The notes under the pieces were generated by a model. The model did not search any database. It saw only the letters and a list, made by a program, of their open reading frames with translations, and was not told the origin of the DNA. Below, in pieces: positions 47,006-54,818 of a DNA stretch of 64,000 bases. Origin of the DNA: Pseudopedobacter saltans DSM 12145 (lineage in GTDB: Bacteria; Bacteroidota; Bacteroidia; Sphingobacteriales; Sphingobacteriaceae); assembly GCF_000190735.1 (NCBI RefSeq), contig NC_015177.1:558001-622000 (forward strand), written 5' to 3'. Numbering within the stretch: position 1 is the stretch's first letter; each line of letters begins with the position of its first letter. The position numbers and the translations under genes were made by a program.

Positions 47006-48016
47006 TTAAATTTGAATGAGACCTTTTTCCCTCATAGCATCCCAAAAAGTTTGCGGAATTTGTTTAGTAGCCATTTCAATATTACCTTTTACCTTCTCCG
47101 GTTTGGTAGTGCTTAAAGCTACGGAAGAAACTCCTTTGATATTAAATCCAAAATTGAAGCAGGCTTCGGCAGGAGTAATCGCAAATTCTTCGCACAATGC
47201 GTAAAATTGTTCTCTCCAGGCCAATAATTCTCTTCCTCTTTCCGTTTCAGCGTTAACCTCTACATAATTATAGAAATTACTGCCTATAAGAAATCCTCCA
47301 TTGAAAACCGCGGAATTGATTACTGTAACGCCTTTATCTTTTAATTTTCCAATAAAATCAATCAAATCTTTAGGATGGGAGTGTGCAGTCAAGCTATTAG
47401 CAATCATTACCCAGTCGAGTTGGATATCCTGAGCAATACGCTTAATAACAGTCCAGTCTTTCGAGCCAATTCCGATAGATTTTGCTCTTCCCTGACGTTT
47501 AAGATCTCCTAAAGCTCTATATGCATCCATAATATCCTGGTAACGTTTCTTGGCGTCCATTTCGTCTTTGGCAGCAGCAAGATATTCATCAGGATCGTGA
47601 ACAGACACCATATCAGAATTGTATTTTCCTAACAATTCATTACCCTGTTCGAAACAATCGATGATGCCCTGATAGCTAATTTTTTGTACCGCATCATTTT
47701 TCATGTCAATCCAGATACCTTTTTCAAAAGTAGGTTCTGGTGTTGTTAGTTCCGTTTGGTACCAACCCAGTTTATTATTAATAATTACTTGGCATGGATC
47801 AACATTTAGTTCTTCTAAACATTGTCCCAGTACTTCCAGAGATAAACCTGCGCCATATTTTCCGGCACTGTCAAATACAGGAATTCCAGGGCTATGCTTA
47901 ATACATTGTTCTACTATAGCGAGCTTTCTTTCAAAAGGAAGCGCCTCATATATATTCCCCAGCCCGCTTGTTCCAAATATTACCGGAGGAATTGTTTCTA
48001 TATCTTGAGATAACAT
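47006..48016 (-). CDS. Aldo/keto reductase, probable L-fucose (aldose) 1-dehydrogenase
   Basis: 336-residue AKR with the tetrad Asp49, Tyr54, Lys82 and His140 (FDSAGKYG, NNKLGWY, SVHDPD). Its closest known theme is D-threo-aldose/L-fucose 1-dehydrogenases, which oxidise L-fucose to L-fucono-lactone. The neighbouring lactonase, dehydratase, SDR and FAH-family hydrolase complete that pathway. It lies 11 bases after the lactonase gene on the same strand. Cytoplasmic. Confidence 0.85.
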   Translation of the reverse strand: MLSQDIETIPPVIFGTSGLGNIYEALPFERKLAIVEQCIKHSPGIPVFDSAGKYGAGLSLEVLGQCLEELNVDPCQVIINNKLGWYQTELTTPEPTFEKGIWIDMKNDAVQKISYQGIIDCFEQGNELLGKYNSDMVSVHDPDEYLAAAKDEMDAKKRYQDIMDAYRALGDLKRQGRAKSIGIGSKDWTVIKRIAQDIQLDWVMIANSLTAHSHPKDLIDFIGKLKDKGVTVINSAVFNGGFLIGSNFYNYVEVNAETERGRELLAWREQFYALCEEFAITPAEACFNFGFNIKGVSSVALSTTKPEKVKGNIEMATKQIPQTFWDAMREKGLIQI

Positions 48017-48027
48017 AAGTCTATGGT

Positions 48028-48852
48028 TTATAAGTTATAAAATCGTTCCGCATTTAAACCAAGTATTTTCTCTTGCTCTAAATTACTAAACGTAGCATAA
48101 TATTCTTTTGGTATCGATTGCATTTCAGTATATGAAGCAGCGACAAGGCAAACAGGCCAATCACTACCGAACATAATTCTGTCTGTGCCAAACGCTTCGG
48201 TAACGATATCTAAGTAAGGAGTGAAGTCTTCCTTCTTCCAGTTCTTATAATCAGCTTCTGTCACCATTCCGCTCACTTTTATCATCACATTTGGAAACTC
48301 TGAAATAGCTTTAATATCTTCAGACCACCCGGCTACGATACCTTTTTTTATATACGGTTTTGAGATATGGTCGATAACAAAAGGTTGATTAGGATTTTCT
48401 TTTACCAATTCTATTGCAGCTTTTATATGCTGAGGAAAAAGCAATAAATCATAGGTGAAACCAAAATCTTTAAGTTTTGAAATGCCATTTTTAAAGTCAG
48501 CTTGTAACATAAAAGAAGGTTCTTCGCCCTGCAAAACATGTCTGAAACCTTTTATCAGAGGTTCTTGCTTGAAATGAGCTAGGCGATCTTCTATATTTTC
48601 CGCTTTTAAATCTACCCAGCCAACAATTCCTTTAATGAAGCTATTTTCTTTAGCTAAGGAAACGAGGAAATTTGTCTCTTCTTCGGTTTGATCGGCCTGT
48701 ACTGCTACACAGCCATCAATTTCGTTTACTTTAAGAATAGGAGCAAGGTCTTCAGGGAGGAAATCTTTGCGGATATTGGACATTTCATCGTCTATCCATT
48801 CGTGTTTAATGGGGTCGTAATGCCAAAAGTGTTGATGCGAATCTATTCTCAT
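48028..48852 (-). CDS. Amidohydrolase-family lactonase, probable L-fucono-1,5-lactonase
   Basis: 274-residue metal-dependent hydrolase with the N-terminal HxH (RIDSHQHFWHYD), a later VIDHISKP His and the FGSDWPVC Asp. This is the pattern of the L-rhamnono/L-fucono-lactonase branch of cog3618 amidohydrolases. In the pathway it opens the lactone made by the aldo/keto reductase. Operon position supports this; sequence alone does not separate fuconolactone from rhamnonolactone. Confidence 0.85.
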   Translation of the reverse strand: MRIDSHQHFWHYDPIKHEWIDDEMSNIRKDFLPEDLAPILKVNEIDGCVAVQADQTEEETNFLVSLAKENSFIKGIVGWVDLKAENIEDRLAHFKQEPLIKGFRHVLQGEEPSFMLQADFKNGISKLKDFGFTYDLLLFPQHIKAAIELVKENPNQPFVIDHISKPYIKKGIVAGWSEDIKAISEFPNVMIKVSGMVTEADYKNWKKEDFTPYLDIVTEAFGTDRIMFGSDWPVCLVAASYTEMQSIPKEYYATFSNLEQEKILGLNAERFYNL

Positions 48853-48941
48853 AATCTGTTTTTTCGCAAGAAAAAGTATAAGTCTTTGTGTTAAATTTCC
48901 AGAGACATTTATGTCTTATTTTGATGATTGTATCAGATATG

Positions 48942-48998
48942 CAACCACAAAGTAATTTTAACTAAAATAGAAATTTAATGTCAGCCCCTTTGTGGTTG
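48942..48998 (-). promoter_or_regulatory. Large stem-loop between FAH-family and lactonase genes
   Basis: CAACCACAAAG (48942-48952) and CTTTGTGGTTG (48988-48998) are exact complements around a 35-base loop. No T-run follows on the minus strand, so it may slow or process the mRNA within the operon, or mark a partial operon break, rather than fully terminate. Confidence 0.5.
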
Positions 48999-49010
48999 AA
49001 TATATTTGTT

Positions 49011-49868
49011 TTATTTTCCTGAATATGCTTTTACTTCCTGTCTTGAGGTCCCCAGTCCATCGATACCTAATTCCATTATGTCACCAGGTTTTAAATATAC
49101 TGGCGGAATAAAGCCTAAACCTACTCCATGAGGTGTACCTGTAGAAATAACATCACCAGGTAAAAGAGTCATAAACTGGCTTACATAAGACACTACTGTT
49201 GGGATATCAAAAATAAAGTCGTCAGTATTTCCGTCTTGTAAAGTTTTTCCGTTTAATTTTAACCAAAGGCGTAGGTTGTGCGGGTTTTCAATCTCATCAG
49301 CAGTTGCCAACCATGGGCCAATAGGAGCGAAGGTATCACAACCTTTACCTTTATCCCATGTGCCACCACGTTCTAACTGGAATTCTCTTTCGCTAATGTC
49401 ATTATGTAAACAATAACCCGCAACATAATCCATAGCCTCTTCTTTGCTTACATAGCTTGCTTTTTTACCAATAACAAATGCCAACTCAACTTCCCAGTCC
49501 GTTTTTACCGAATTTTTTGGAATAACAACGTCATCGTTAGGCCCTATTAACGCGGTTGTAGATTTAAAGAAAATAATAGGTTCTGCCGGAATTGGAGCAT
49601 TAGTTTCTTTCGCATGCTTTGCATAGTTTAAACCAATACAAACAATTTTAGATGGTCTGGCAAAAGGAGCACCTAGTCTTACGTCGTCTGCAACAATTGG
49701 TAATTTACCTGTATTTTCTTCAACAAATTTTGCCAGTCTGTTCAACCCATCATTTTCGAAGAAAGATTCGTTATAATCTTCGCCAAAAGCAGATGTATTG
49801 TATTTAATGTCGTTAATGATTACTCCTGTTTGCTCTTTGCCTGGTTCCCCGAATCTAATTAATTTCAT
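49011..49868 (-). CDS. Fumarylacetoacetate hydrolase-family protein, probable 2,4-diketo-3-deoxy-L-fuconate hydrolase
   Basis: 285 residues with the FAH core: VCIGLNYAKHAKET, EPIIFFKSTTALIGP, the metal-binding E-x-E near DWEVELAFVIGK, and DISEREFQLERGGTWDKGKGCDTF. This length and motif set match the sugar-acid branch that cleaves 2,4-diketo-3-deoxy-L-fuconate to pyruvate and L-lactate, the final step of the non-phosphorylating fucose route. Context supports the assignment. Confidence 0.87.
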   Translation of the reverse strand: MKLIRFGEPGKEQTGVIINDIKYNTSAFGEDYNESFFENDGLNRLAKFVEENTGKLPIVADDVRLGAPFARPSKIVCIGLNYAKHAKETNAPIPAEPIIFFKSTTALIGPNDDVVIPKNSVKTDWEVELAFVIGKKASYVSKEEAMDYVAGYCLHNDISEREFQLERGGTWDKGKGCDTFAPIGPWLATADEIENPHNLRLWLKLNGKTLQDGNTDDFIFDIPTVVSYVSQFMTLLPGDVISTGTPHGVGLGFIPPVYLKPGDIMELGIDGLGTSRQEVKAYSGK

Positions 49869-49928
49869 TTCTATCCTTTATTAAAGTTTTAAAATATATT
49901 ATTGTCTTCTTTGTTTTCTCTTTGAAAA

Positions 49929-50693
49929 TTAGCTGTTTAATTTGATAAATCCACCATCAATAGGATAATCATTGCCAGTAATAAAACTTGCTTCGTCAGA
50001 ACATAGGTATAAAGCCAGATTTGCAATTTCTTCGGTGGTCCCCATTCTGCCAATAGGTTGTGTTTTAGAAAGTTTATCAAACATTTCCTTCTCCTGTCCG
50101 GGATAATTTTTTGCAATAAATCCATCAACGAAAGGTGTATGTACCCTCGCCGGAGAAATAGAGTTGCATCTGATATTGTTTTGTAAATAATCTTTTGCAA
50201 CACTTAAAGTCATTGCGAATACAGCACCTTTACTCATAGAATATGCAAACCTGTCGCTTAAGCCAACCCAGGCGGCTATAGAAGCGATATTCAAAATTAC
50301 TCCAGAATTTTGTTTAACAAATTTAGGTAGTACCTCATGTAAGCAATTGTATGTACCCTTCACATTAACGCGGTATACACGGTCGAAATCTTCTTCAGAT
50401 GTACTGGTTGCGCTGCCTACATGAGCGATACCAGCACAGTTAACTAAAATGTCTACTTTTTCGATTTTGTTGATGATCTCGCTTACTTCTTGCTGATTGC
50501 TGACGTCTGCAGCATATATTAAAGAAGAACCTCCCAGGCTATCAATTACATTTTTGGTGCTTTGAGCCTGTTCAAGATTTAAATCGATAATATGTACAGT
50601 AGCCCCGTTTTTGGCAAAATTCTCGGCAATAGCTTTTCCGATACCACTACCGCCTCCGGTTACAACCGCTGATTTATTTTTTAATGAAAACAT
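49929..50693 (-). CDS. SDR oxidoreductase, probable 2-keto-3-deoxy-L-fuconate 4-dehydrogenase
   Basis: 254-residue short-chain dehydrogenase: TGGGSGIG cofactor loop, NCAGIAHVG and the catalytic YSMSK (Tyr-x3-Lys). The Met at 50693 starts exactly at the Rossmann domain (MFSLKNKSAVVTGGG); an in-frame Met at 50729 lies inside the repeated leader and is unlikely. In the pathway it oxidises the C4 hydroxyl of 2-keto-3-deoxy-L-fuconate, between the dehydratase and the FAH-family hydrolase. Confidence 0.87.
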   Translation of the reverse strand: MFSLKNKSAVVTGGGSGIGKAIAENFAKNGATVHIIDLNLEQAQSTKNVIDSLGGSSLIYAADVSNQQEVSEIINKIEKVDILVNCAGIAHVGSATSTSEEDFDRVYRVNVKGTYNCLHEVLPKFVKQNSGVILNIASIAAWVGLSDRFAYSMSKGAVFAMTLSVAKDYLQNNIRCNSISPARVHTPFVDGFIAKNYPGQEKEMFDKLSKTQPIGRMGTTEEIANLALYLCSDEASFITGNDYPIDGGFIKLNS

Positions 50694-50700
50694 ATCTTTT

Positions 50701-50730
50701 GTTTTTAAAGTATCACGTATTAGTATCAAG
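50701..50730 (-). repeat. Leader repeat copy 3 (inverted copy of the CoA-transferase leader)
   Basis: On the minus strand CTTGATAC, a short spacer, then GATACTTTAAAAAC and ACAAAAGA lead to the SDR ATG at 50693. The CoA-transferase leader (34754-34800) has the same order and nearly the same spacing. The two genes are in unrelated operons. Confidence 0.6.
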
Positions 50731-50784
50731 AACTCTTCTTTCGATTCTGTTCCTGATACTTATATCTTGTGTCTCGCTCCTTAA

Positions 50785-52434
50785 TTAAAGGCTTACACCT
50801 CTTTTCCATGGAATAAAGTCGTCCTGATTTAATTGAACAGCTTTAGGAACAATTTCTCCACTAGCTACCTTGATACAAAATTCAAGAATTTCGGCGCCAA
50901 CTTCCTGTATCGTTTTTTCTCCTCTGATGATAGATCCGGTGTCAATATCTATAATATCGCCCATTCTGGTTGCCAGTTCGGTATTGGTTGATACTTTAAT
51001 AACCGGACAAATCGGATTTCCGGTAGGAGTACCTAAGCCCGTGGTAAATAAAATCAAAGTCGCACCACTAGCGGCTTTTCCTGTTGTCGCTTCAACATCA
51101 TTTCCCGGAGTACAAACCAAATTTAAACCAGGTTTTGTTGCGGGTTCTGTGTAATCCAGTACATCTACAACCGGAGAAGTTCCTCCTTTTTTTGCAGCAC
51201 CAGTACTTTTAATAGCATCGGTGATTAAACCATCTTTGATATTGCCCGGCGAAGGGTTCATGAAGAACCCTGATCCGACAGCATGAGCCTGTGCGTCGTA
51301 TGATTGCATTAAATGCATGAACTTTTTTGCAATTGTTTCGTTTTCACAACGATCAATCATATTTTGTTCAGCTCCGCAAAGTTCAGGGAATTCGGCTAAA
51401 AGGACTTTAGCTCCCAGGCCAACTAATAAATCTGCAGTTACACCTACAGCAGGATTTGCAGAAATACCACTGAAACCATCACTTCCTCCACATTTTACAC
51501 CTACAGCCAATTTAGATAACGGAGCAGGTTTCCGCTCGATTTTATTAAGTTCTATTAAATGCTGGAAGGTCTGTTTAATTGCTTCTGCAATAAGGTATTC
51601 TTCACTTTGTGCCTTTTGTTGTTCGAAAACTAAAATAGGTTTATCGAAGTTGGCTGACTTGCTTTTTATAGTTTCTACCAAATCATTAGCCTGAAGATGC
51701 TGACATCCTAAACTTAGGATAGTAATACCACCAACATTTGGATGATTGGCATAAGCGGCCAGCAGATTTGCTAAAACTTCTGAATCTTGTCTGGTTCCAC
51801 CACAACCGCCCTGATGGTTTAAGAATTTAATACCATCAATGTTTTTGAATACTCTTTTGCTTCTGTGATATTCTGGCGTAGCTAAAGAAAAATCCAGATT
51901 CGAGATATCTTCACCTTTCTGATAAGCCTCTAAAATTTCTGCAGTATAGTCTTTGTATTTATCTGTAACGGAATATCCTAGATTATTATAAAGTGCTTCT
52001 TTAATAATGTCCATATTTCTATTTTCGCAGAAAACAGTAGGGATAAATAACCAATAGTTTGCAGTGCCAACGTCTCCGTTATTTCTATGATATCCGTTGA
52101 ATGTCCTTCCTGTGAATTGGGATACATCTGGAGCAGTCCATTTATAATTCACATCTCTATAATAATAAGGTTCCGCTGCATGATGCAGATTTTCGGTAGT
52201 CATTCTATTTCCGATTGAAACAGGGTGAAGTGTTTTTCCAACAAGTACACCATACATGGTGACTTCATTTTCCGTACCCAAGTTTTCGATATAAAATTTA
52301 TGTTTAGCAGGTACATCGTCAAGAAGTTCAAAAGATAAGTCTTTCCACTGAATTTGAGTTCCCTTAGCTAAATCTTGTAGGGCGACTAAAACATTATCGC
52401 GTTCGTCAATCTGTATATATTGTTTTTGAGCCAT
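50785..52434 (-). CDS. UxaA-family (altronate-type) dehydratase, probable L-fuconate dehydratase
   Basis: 549 residues: an N-terminal SAF-like domain (about 1-90, DERDNVLVALQDLAKG) and the D-galactarate/altronate dehydratase C-terminal domain with HQGGCGGTRQD, LGCQHLQ and GVKCGGSDGFSGISANPAVG motifs, whose cysteines fit the family's metal site. Length is that of full UxaA-type enzymes. Usually these dehydrate altronate or galactarate. Here the flanking genes make L-fuconate dehydration to 2-keto-3-deoxy-L-fuconate the best fit, replacing the enolase-superfamily FucD of Xanthomonas. Altronate remains possible, since galacturonate from pectin could also feed it. First gene of the operon, under the promoter at 52505-52535. 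Confidence 0.82.
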   Translation of the reverse strand: MAQKQYIQIDERDNVLVALQDLAKGTQIQWKDLSFELLDDVPAKHKFYIENLGTENEVTMYGVLVGKTLHPVSIGNRMTTENLHHAAEPYYYRDVNYKWTAPDVSQFTGRTFNGYHRNNGDVGTANYWLFIPTVFCENRNMDIIKEALYNNLGYSVTDKYKDYTAEILEAYQKGEDISNLDFSLATPEYHRSKRVFKNIDGIKFLNHQGGCGGTRQDSEVLANLLAAYANHPNVGGITILSLGCQHLQANDLVETIKSKSANFDKPILVFEQQKAQSEEYLIAEAIKQTFQHLIELNKIERKPAPLSKLAVGVKCGGSDGFSGISANPAVGVTADLLVGLGAKVLLAEFPELCGAEQNMIDRCENETIAKKFMHLMQSYDAQAHAVGSGFFMNPSPGNIKDGLITDAIKSTGAAKKGGTSPVVDVLDYTEPATKPGLNLVCTPGNDVEATTGKAASGATLILFTTGLGTPTGNPICPVIKVSTNTELATRMGDIIDIDTGSIIRGEKTIQEVGAEILEFCIKVASGEIVPKAVQLNQDDFIPWKRGVSL

Positions 52435-52467
52435 ATAGAGTTGGTCCTTATGTTTGGTTTGTGTTAT

Positions 52468-52506
52468 TGTTCAATAATATTGAATTTTGTTTTTCTATAT
52501 TGAACA
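52468..52506. promoter_or_regulatory. Inverted TTGAAC half-sites, likely IclR operator
   Basis: TTCAAT-AAT-ATTGAA (52470-52484) is a perfect inverted repeat, and TGTTCAAT (52468-52475) is mirrored by ATTGAACA at 52499-52506. A further TTGAAC occurs at 52538-52543. The 52499-52506 site overlaps the -7 box of the minus-strand promoter and the others flank the predicted start, the layout expected for repression of the fucose operon by the divergent IclR protein. Confidence 0.65.
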
Positions 52507-52535
52507 AATTTATTCATTTTTACATCACATACAAA
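52505..52535 (-). promoter_or_regulatory. Consensus Bacteroidota promoter for the fucose-type operon
   Basis: Read on the minus strand: TTTG (52535-52532), 19 bases, TAAATTTG (52512-52505). This is an exact match to TTTG-N19-21-TAnnTTTG. The start of transcription would fall near 52500, giving a leader of about 65 bases before the dehydratase ATG at 52434. Confidence 0.75.
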
Positions 52536-52549
52536 TTTTGAACTGTTAA

Positions 52550-53287
52550 ATGATTCAAGTAATTCAAAGAGCTTTGGATATATTCGAGTTTCTGGCTGAA
52601 GAACCTCATAAATCAAGATCGTTAAGTGAGATTTCTAATGCAATAGGCATACAACCGAGCACATGTGCTAATATTGTTAAAACGCTTGTTCAGAGAGGCT
52701 ACTTGGTAAAATCTCAAAATCAGAAAGCTTATTTTTTAGGTGGACAGTGGCATCAAGTTATATCAAGAGAACTGTATTATGATAAATTGATAAATGTTTC
52801 AAGGCAGGAACTGGAGAGCTTGGGGCAACGCATAAACGAGAATGCTTTTGTGGCAGTTTTGGAAAAGAACCAAAGGAAAATATTGGTAAAAAAAGATTCC
52901 ACCCAACAGGTACAGGCTTATACGCCCGATCTTAAAAACGCATATGATACATCAACCGGACGCCTACTGGTAGCGTTAAAGACGGATGAAGAGCTGAAAC
53001 AATTTATAGATATGTATGGATTACCAGAAGAACAGGTATGGTCGGGGATGTCTGACCAAAACGTTTTTATCAAAGAAATAGAAAAAATTAGAAAATCGGG
53101 CTATGCCATTATCGAAGACAGTGGGCAGATCATTGGTTTTGCAGCACCAATAATTTTAAATGAAAAAGTGATAGCAGCGTTGAGTGTTTATATGCCTGCG
53201 TTTAGATATTCTGAAGATATCCATAATCTTTTTGTTGATCTGGGTTTACAGACTGCAAGAAGAATTAGTGAAATGCTGAAATTGTAA
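52550..53287 (+). CDS. IclR-family transcription regulator
   Basis: 245 residues: an N-terminal winged helix-turn-helix (about 1-65, RALDIFEFLAE, SLSEISNAIGIQPSTC) and the C-terminal effector-binding domain (about 80-240, with AYTPDLKNAYDTSTGRLLVAL and EDSGQIIGFAAPI). Divergent from the fucose-type operon, 115 bases apart, and therefore its probable regulator; the ligand could be L-fuconate or 2-keto-3-deoxy-L-fuconate, by analogy with other sugar-acid IclR proteins. A mechanosensitive channel gene follows closely. Confidence 0.92.
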   Translation: MIQVIQRALDIFEFLAEEPHKSRSLSEISNAIGIQPSTCANIVKTLVQRGYLVKSQNQKAYFLGGQWHQVISRELYYDKLINVSRQELESLGQRINENAFVAVLEKNQRKILVKKDSTQQVQAYTPDLKNAYDTSTGRLLVALKTDEELKQFIDMYGLPEEQVWSGMSDQNVFIKEIEKIRKSGYAIIEDSGQIIGFAAPIILNEKVIAALSVYMPAFRYSEDIHNLFVDLGLQTARRISEMLKL

Positions 53288-53336
53288 ACTCAATTTGAGA
53301 AATTCGTGTTATAATATAAAACGTAACAGAAAGCTT

Positions 53337-54209
53337 ATGCCTAAATTAAAAGAAAGTGAAAGAAGTACTTTTAGAGAAATATCGAGTATCATATTAAAAT
53401 TGATTTTATGTGTGGTGCTAATTTATTTTTCTAATCAACCACCTCTCTGGTACAAAACTGTACCAATTTTGGCAAAACTGGTTTATTCCGTAATGATCTT
53501 CTTTAGCGTAAGTTTATCGGTTTCTATTCTGCGCTATTTTGTCGTTAATATATATATTAGAAAGAATAAGCTAAAGAGCAGTGTAAAGGATAATTTTATA
53601 CTAGGGATTAATCAGATTGTTTCTGTATTAAATACGGTGTTCTTTATTGTAGCCCTTATGTACTTTTTGGGAATAAATCCTATAAAATTTATCACTAGTA
53701 TAACTATCGTTGCGGCAGCTATAGCTTTATTAAGTAAAGAATATATCTCAAATATGATTAATGGGTTAATCATCATGTTTGCAGACAAACTTTCTTTGGG
53801 AGATCATATAAAAGTAGGAAATGAAGAAGGGAAAATTGTTGATATCACTTTGCTGAATGTAATACTGCAGAATGAAGATAACGATATGGTTGTAATTCCT
53901 AACTCTGTTATTTTTAACTCGGTGATAATCAATCAGTCTAAGCAAAATGTTAAGAAGTTGACCGTTGAATTTGAAGTAGATGTATCAAAGAAATTTACTG
54001 CAGAATTCTTAGAAGAACAGTTAGCGGTTGTATTGAAGGATTATAAGGGTTTTGTGGTAGAGGATGGGTTTTCCGTGAAAACTATTTTTGTGAAAAAGGA
54101 TTTGGTACATTTTAAAGTTCAGGTGATTTTGAATCATTACGATAAACTTCGCGAAAGGAAATTAAGAAAAGAGTTGTATCACATTATTTTACAGATAATA
54201 GCTAAATAA
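53337..54209 (+). CDS. MscS-family mechanosensitive channel
   Basis: About 290 residues. Three or four membrane segments (about 18-35, 45-70, 90-115, 118-140) lead to a pore-lining helix with Ala/Gly residues (ITIVAAAIALLSKEYISNMINGLIIMF). The soluble beta domain has LGDHIKVGNEEGKIVDITLLN and VVIPNSVIFNSVIINQS, the MscS signature. I choose the ATG at 53337 (MPKLKESE); an upstream TTG at 53295 would add a poor leader that overlaps no signal. It is 49 bases from the IclR gene. Osmotic protection role expected. Confidence 0.9.
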   Translation: MPKLKESERSTFREISSIILKLILCVVLIYFSNQPPLWYKTVPILAKLVYSVMIFFSVSLSVSILRYFVVNIYIRKNKLKSSVKDNFILGINQIVSVLNTVFFIVALMYFLGINPIKFITSITIVAAAIALLSKEYISNMINGLIIMFADKLSLGDHIKVGNEEGKIVDITLLNVILQNEDNDMVVIPNSVIFNSVIINQSKQNVKKLTVEFEVDVSKKFTAEFLEEQLAVVLKDYKGFVVEDGFSVKTIFVKKDLVHFKVQVILNHYDKLRERKLRKELYHIILQIIAK

Positions 54210-54229
54210 TAGAGAAATAGCAAGAAACT

Positions 54230-54691
54230 ATGTTTACAAAAGAAGAAGCGTCGGCTATTAAAAAGGAATTTTGGACAGGATTAGCTCAACGTTTAGAAAC
54301 ACGAAGATCGGCCTCCGGTAAGCGAATCAATTGGGTGAATTATAAAACAGGTAGCAGAGATATATACTTTCGCATGTATGCTGATAAAAAGAAAGCTTTC
54401 ATTAGTATTGATCTTGGACATGAAGATATAGGAATTCAGGAACTGTTTTATGAGCAATTTTTGGAATTTAAATCTTATCTGCACAATATTTTAGGCGAAG
54501 AGTGGGACTGGGAATTACATACATCGGATGAAATAGGTAGAACAGTATCCAAAATATCCAAAACCTTAACGGATGTAAACGTTTTTAATAAAAAGGATTG
54601 GAACAAACTTTACGATTTTTTTAAACCTCGAATTATTGCTTTGGATGAATTTTGGTTTGATGCCAAAGACAATTTCGATGCCTTAAAATGA
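54230..54691 (+). CDS. DUF4268 domain protein
   Basis: 153 residues, one DUF4268 domain over most of the length (KKEFWTGLAQRLETRR, INWVNYKTGSRDIYFRMYAD, the LYDFFKPRI tail). No signal peptide or membrane segment. The domain is also found attached to restriction or nuclease-like proteins; the free form's role is unknown. It starts 20 bases after the MscS stop and is probably in that transcript. Confidence 0.88.
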   Translation: MFTKEEASAIKKEFWTGLAQRLETRRSASGKRINWVNYKTGSRDIYFRMYADKKKAFISIDLGHEDIGIQELFYEQFLEFKSYLHNILGEEWDWELHTSDEIGRTVSKISKTLTDVNVFNKKDWNKLYDFFKPRIIALDEFWFDAKDNFDALK

Positions 54692-54738
54692 TTACAATAC
54701 GGTTTAATATTGAGTGGTTCGATAATATAAATTAGTAT

Positions 54739-54776
54739 GATATCTTCTTTATTAATTTATTAATAAAGAAGATATC
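54739..54776. repeat. 38-base near-perfect palindrome (18-base arms)
   Basis: GATATCTTCTTTATTAAT and its exact reverse complement are separated by only TT. It lies between the DUF4268 and PAP2 genes, 42 bases before the latter. There is no following T-run, so an operator or cruciform site is as likely as a terminator. Confidence 0.8.
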
Positions 54777-54818
54777 TGTCCTAACACAAAAAACTTTTTT
54801 TATTTAGTTTTACCGTGG

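Noticed and set aside
50785-52434. Altronate dehydratase of a galacturonate pathway as the primary call
   Set aside because: No uxaB, uxaC or KDG kinase/aldolase genes are nearby, while four other fucose-type enzymes are; kept as an alternative only.
53295-53336. N-terminal extension of the MscS protein from a TTG codon
   Set aside because: The extension is polar, unlike the family, and a good ATG follows at 53337.
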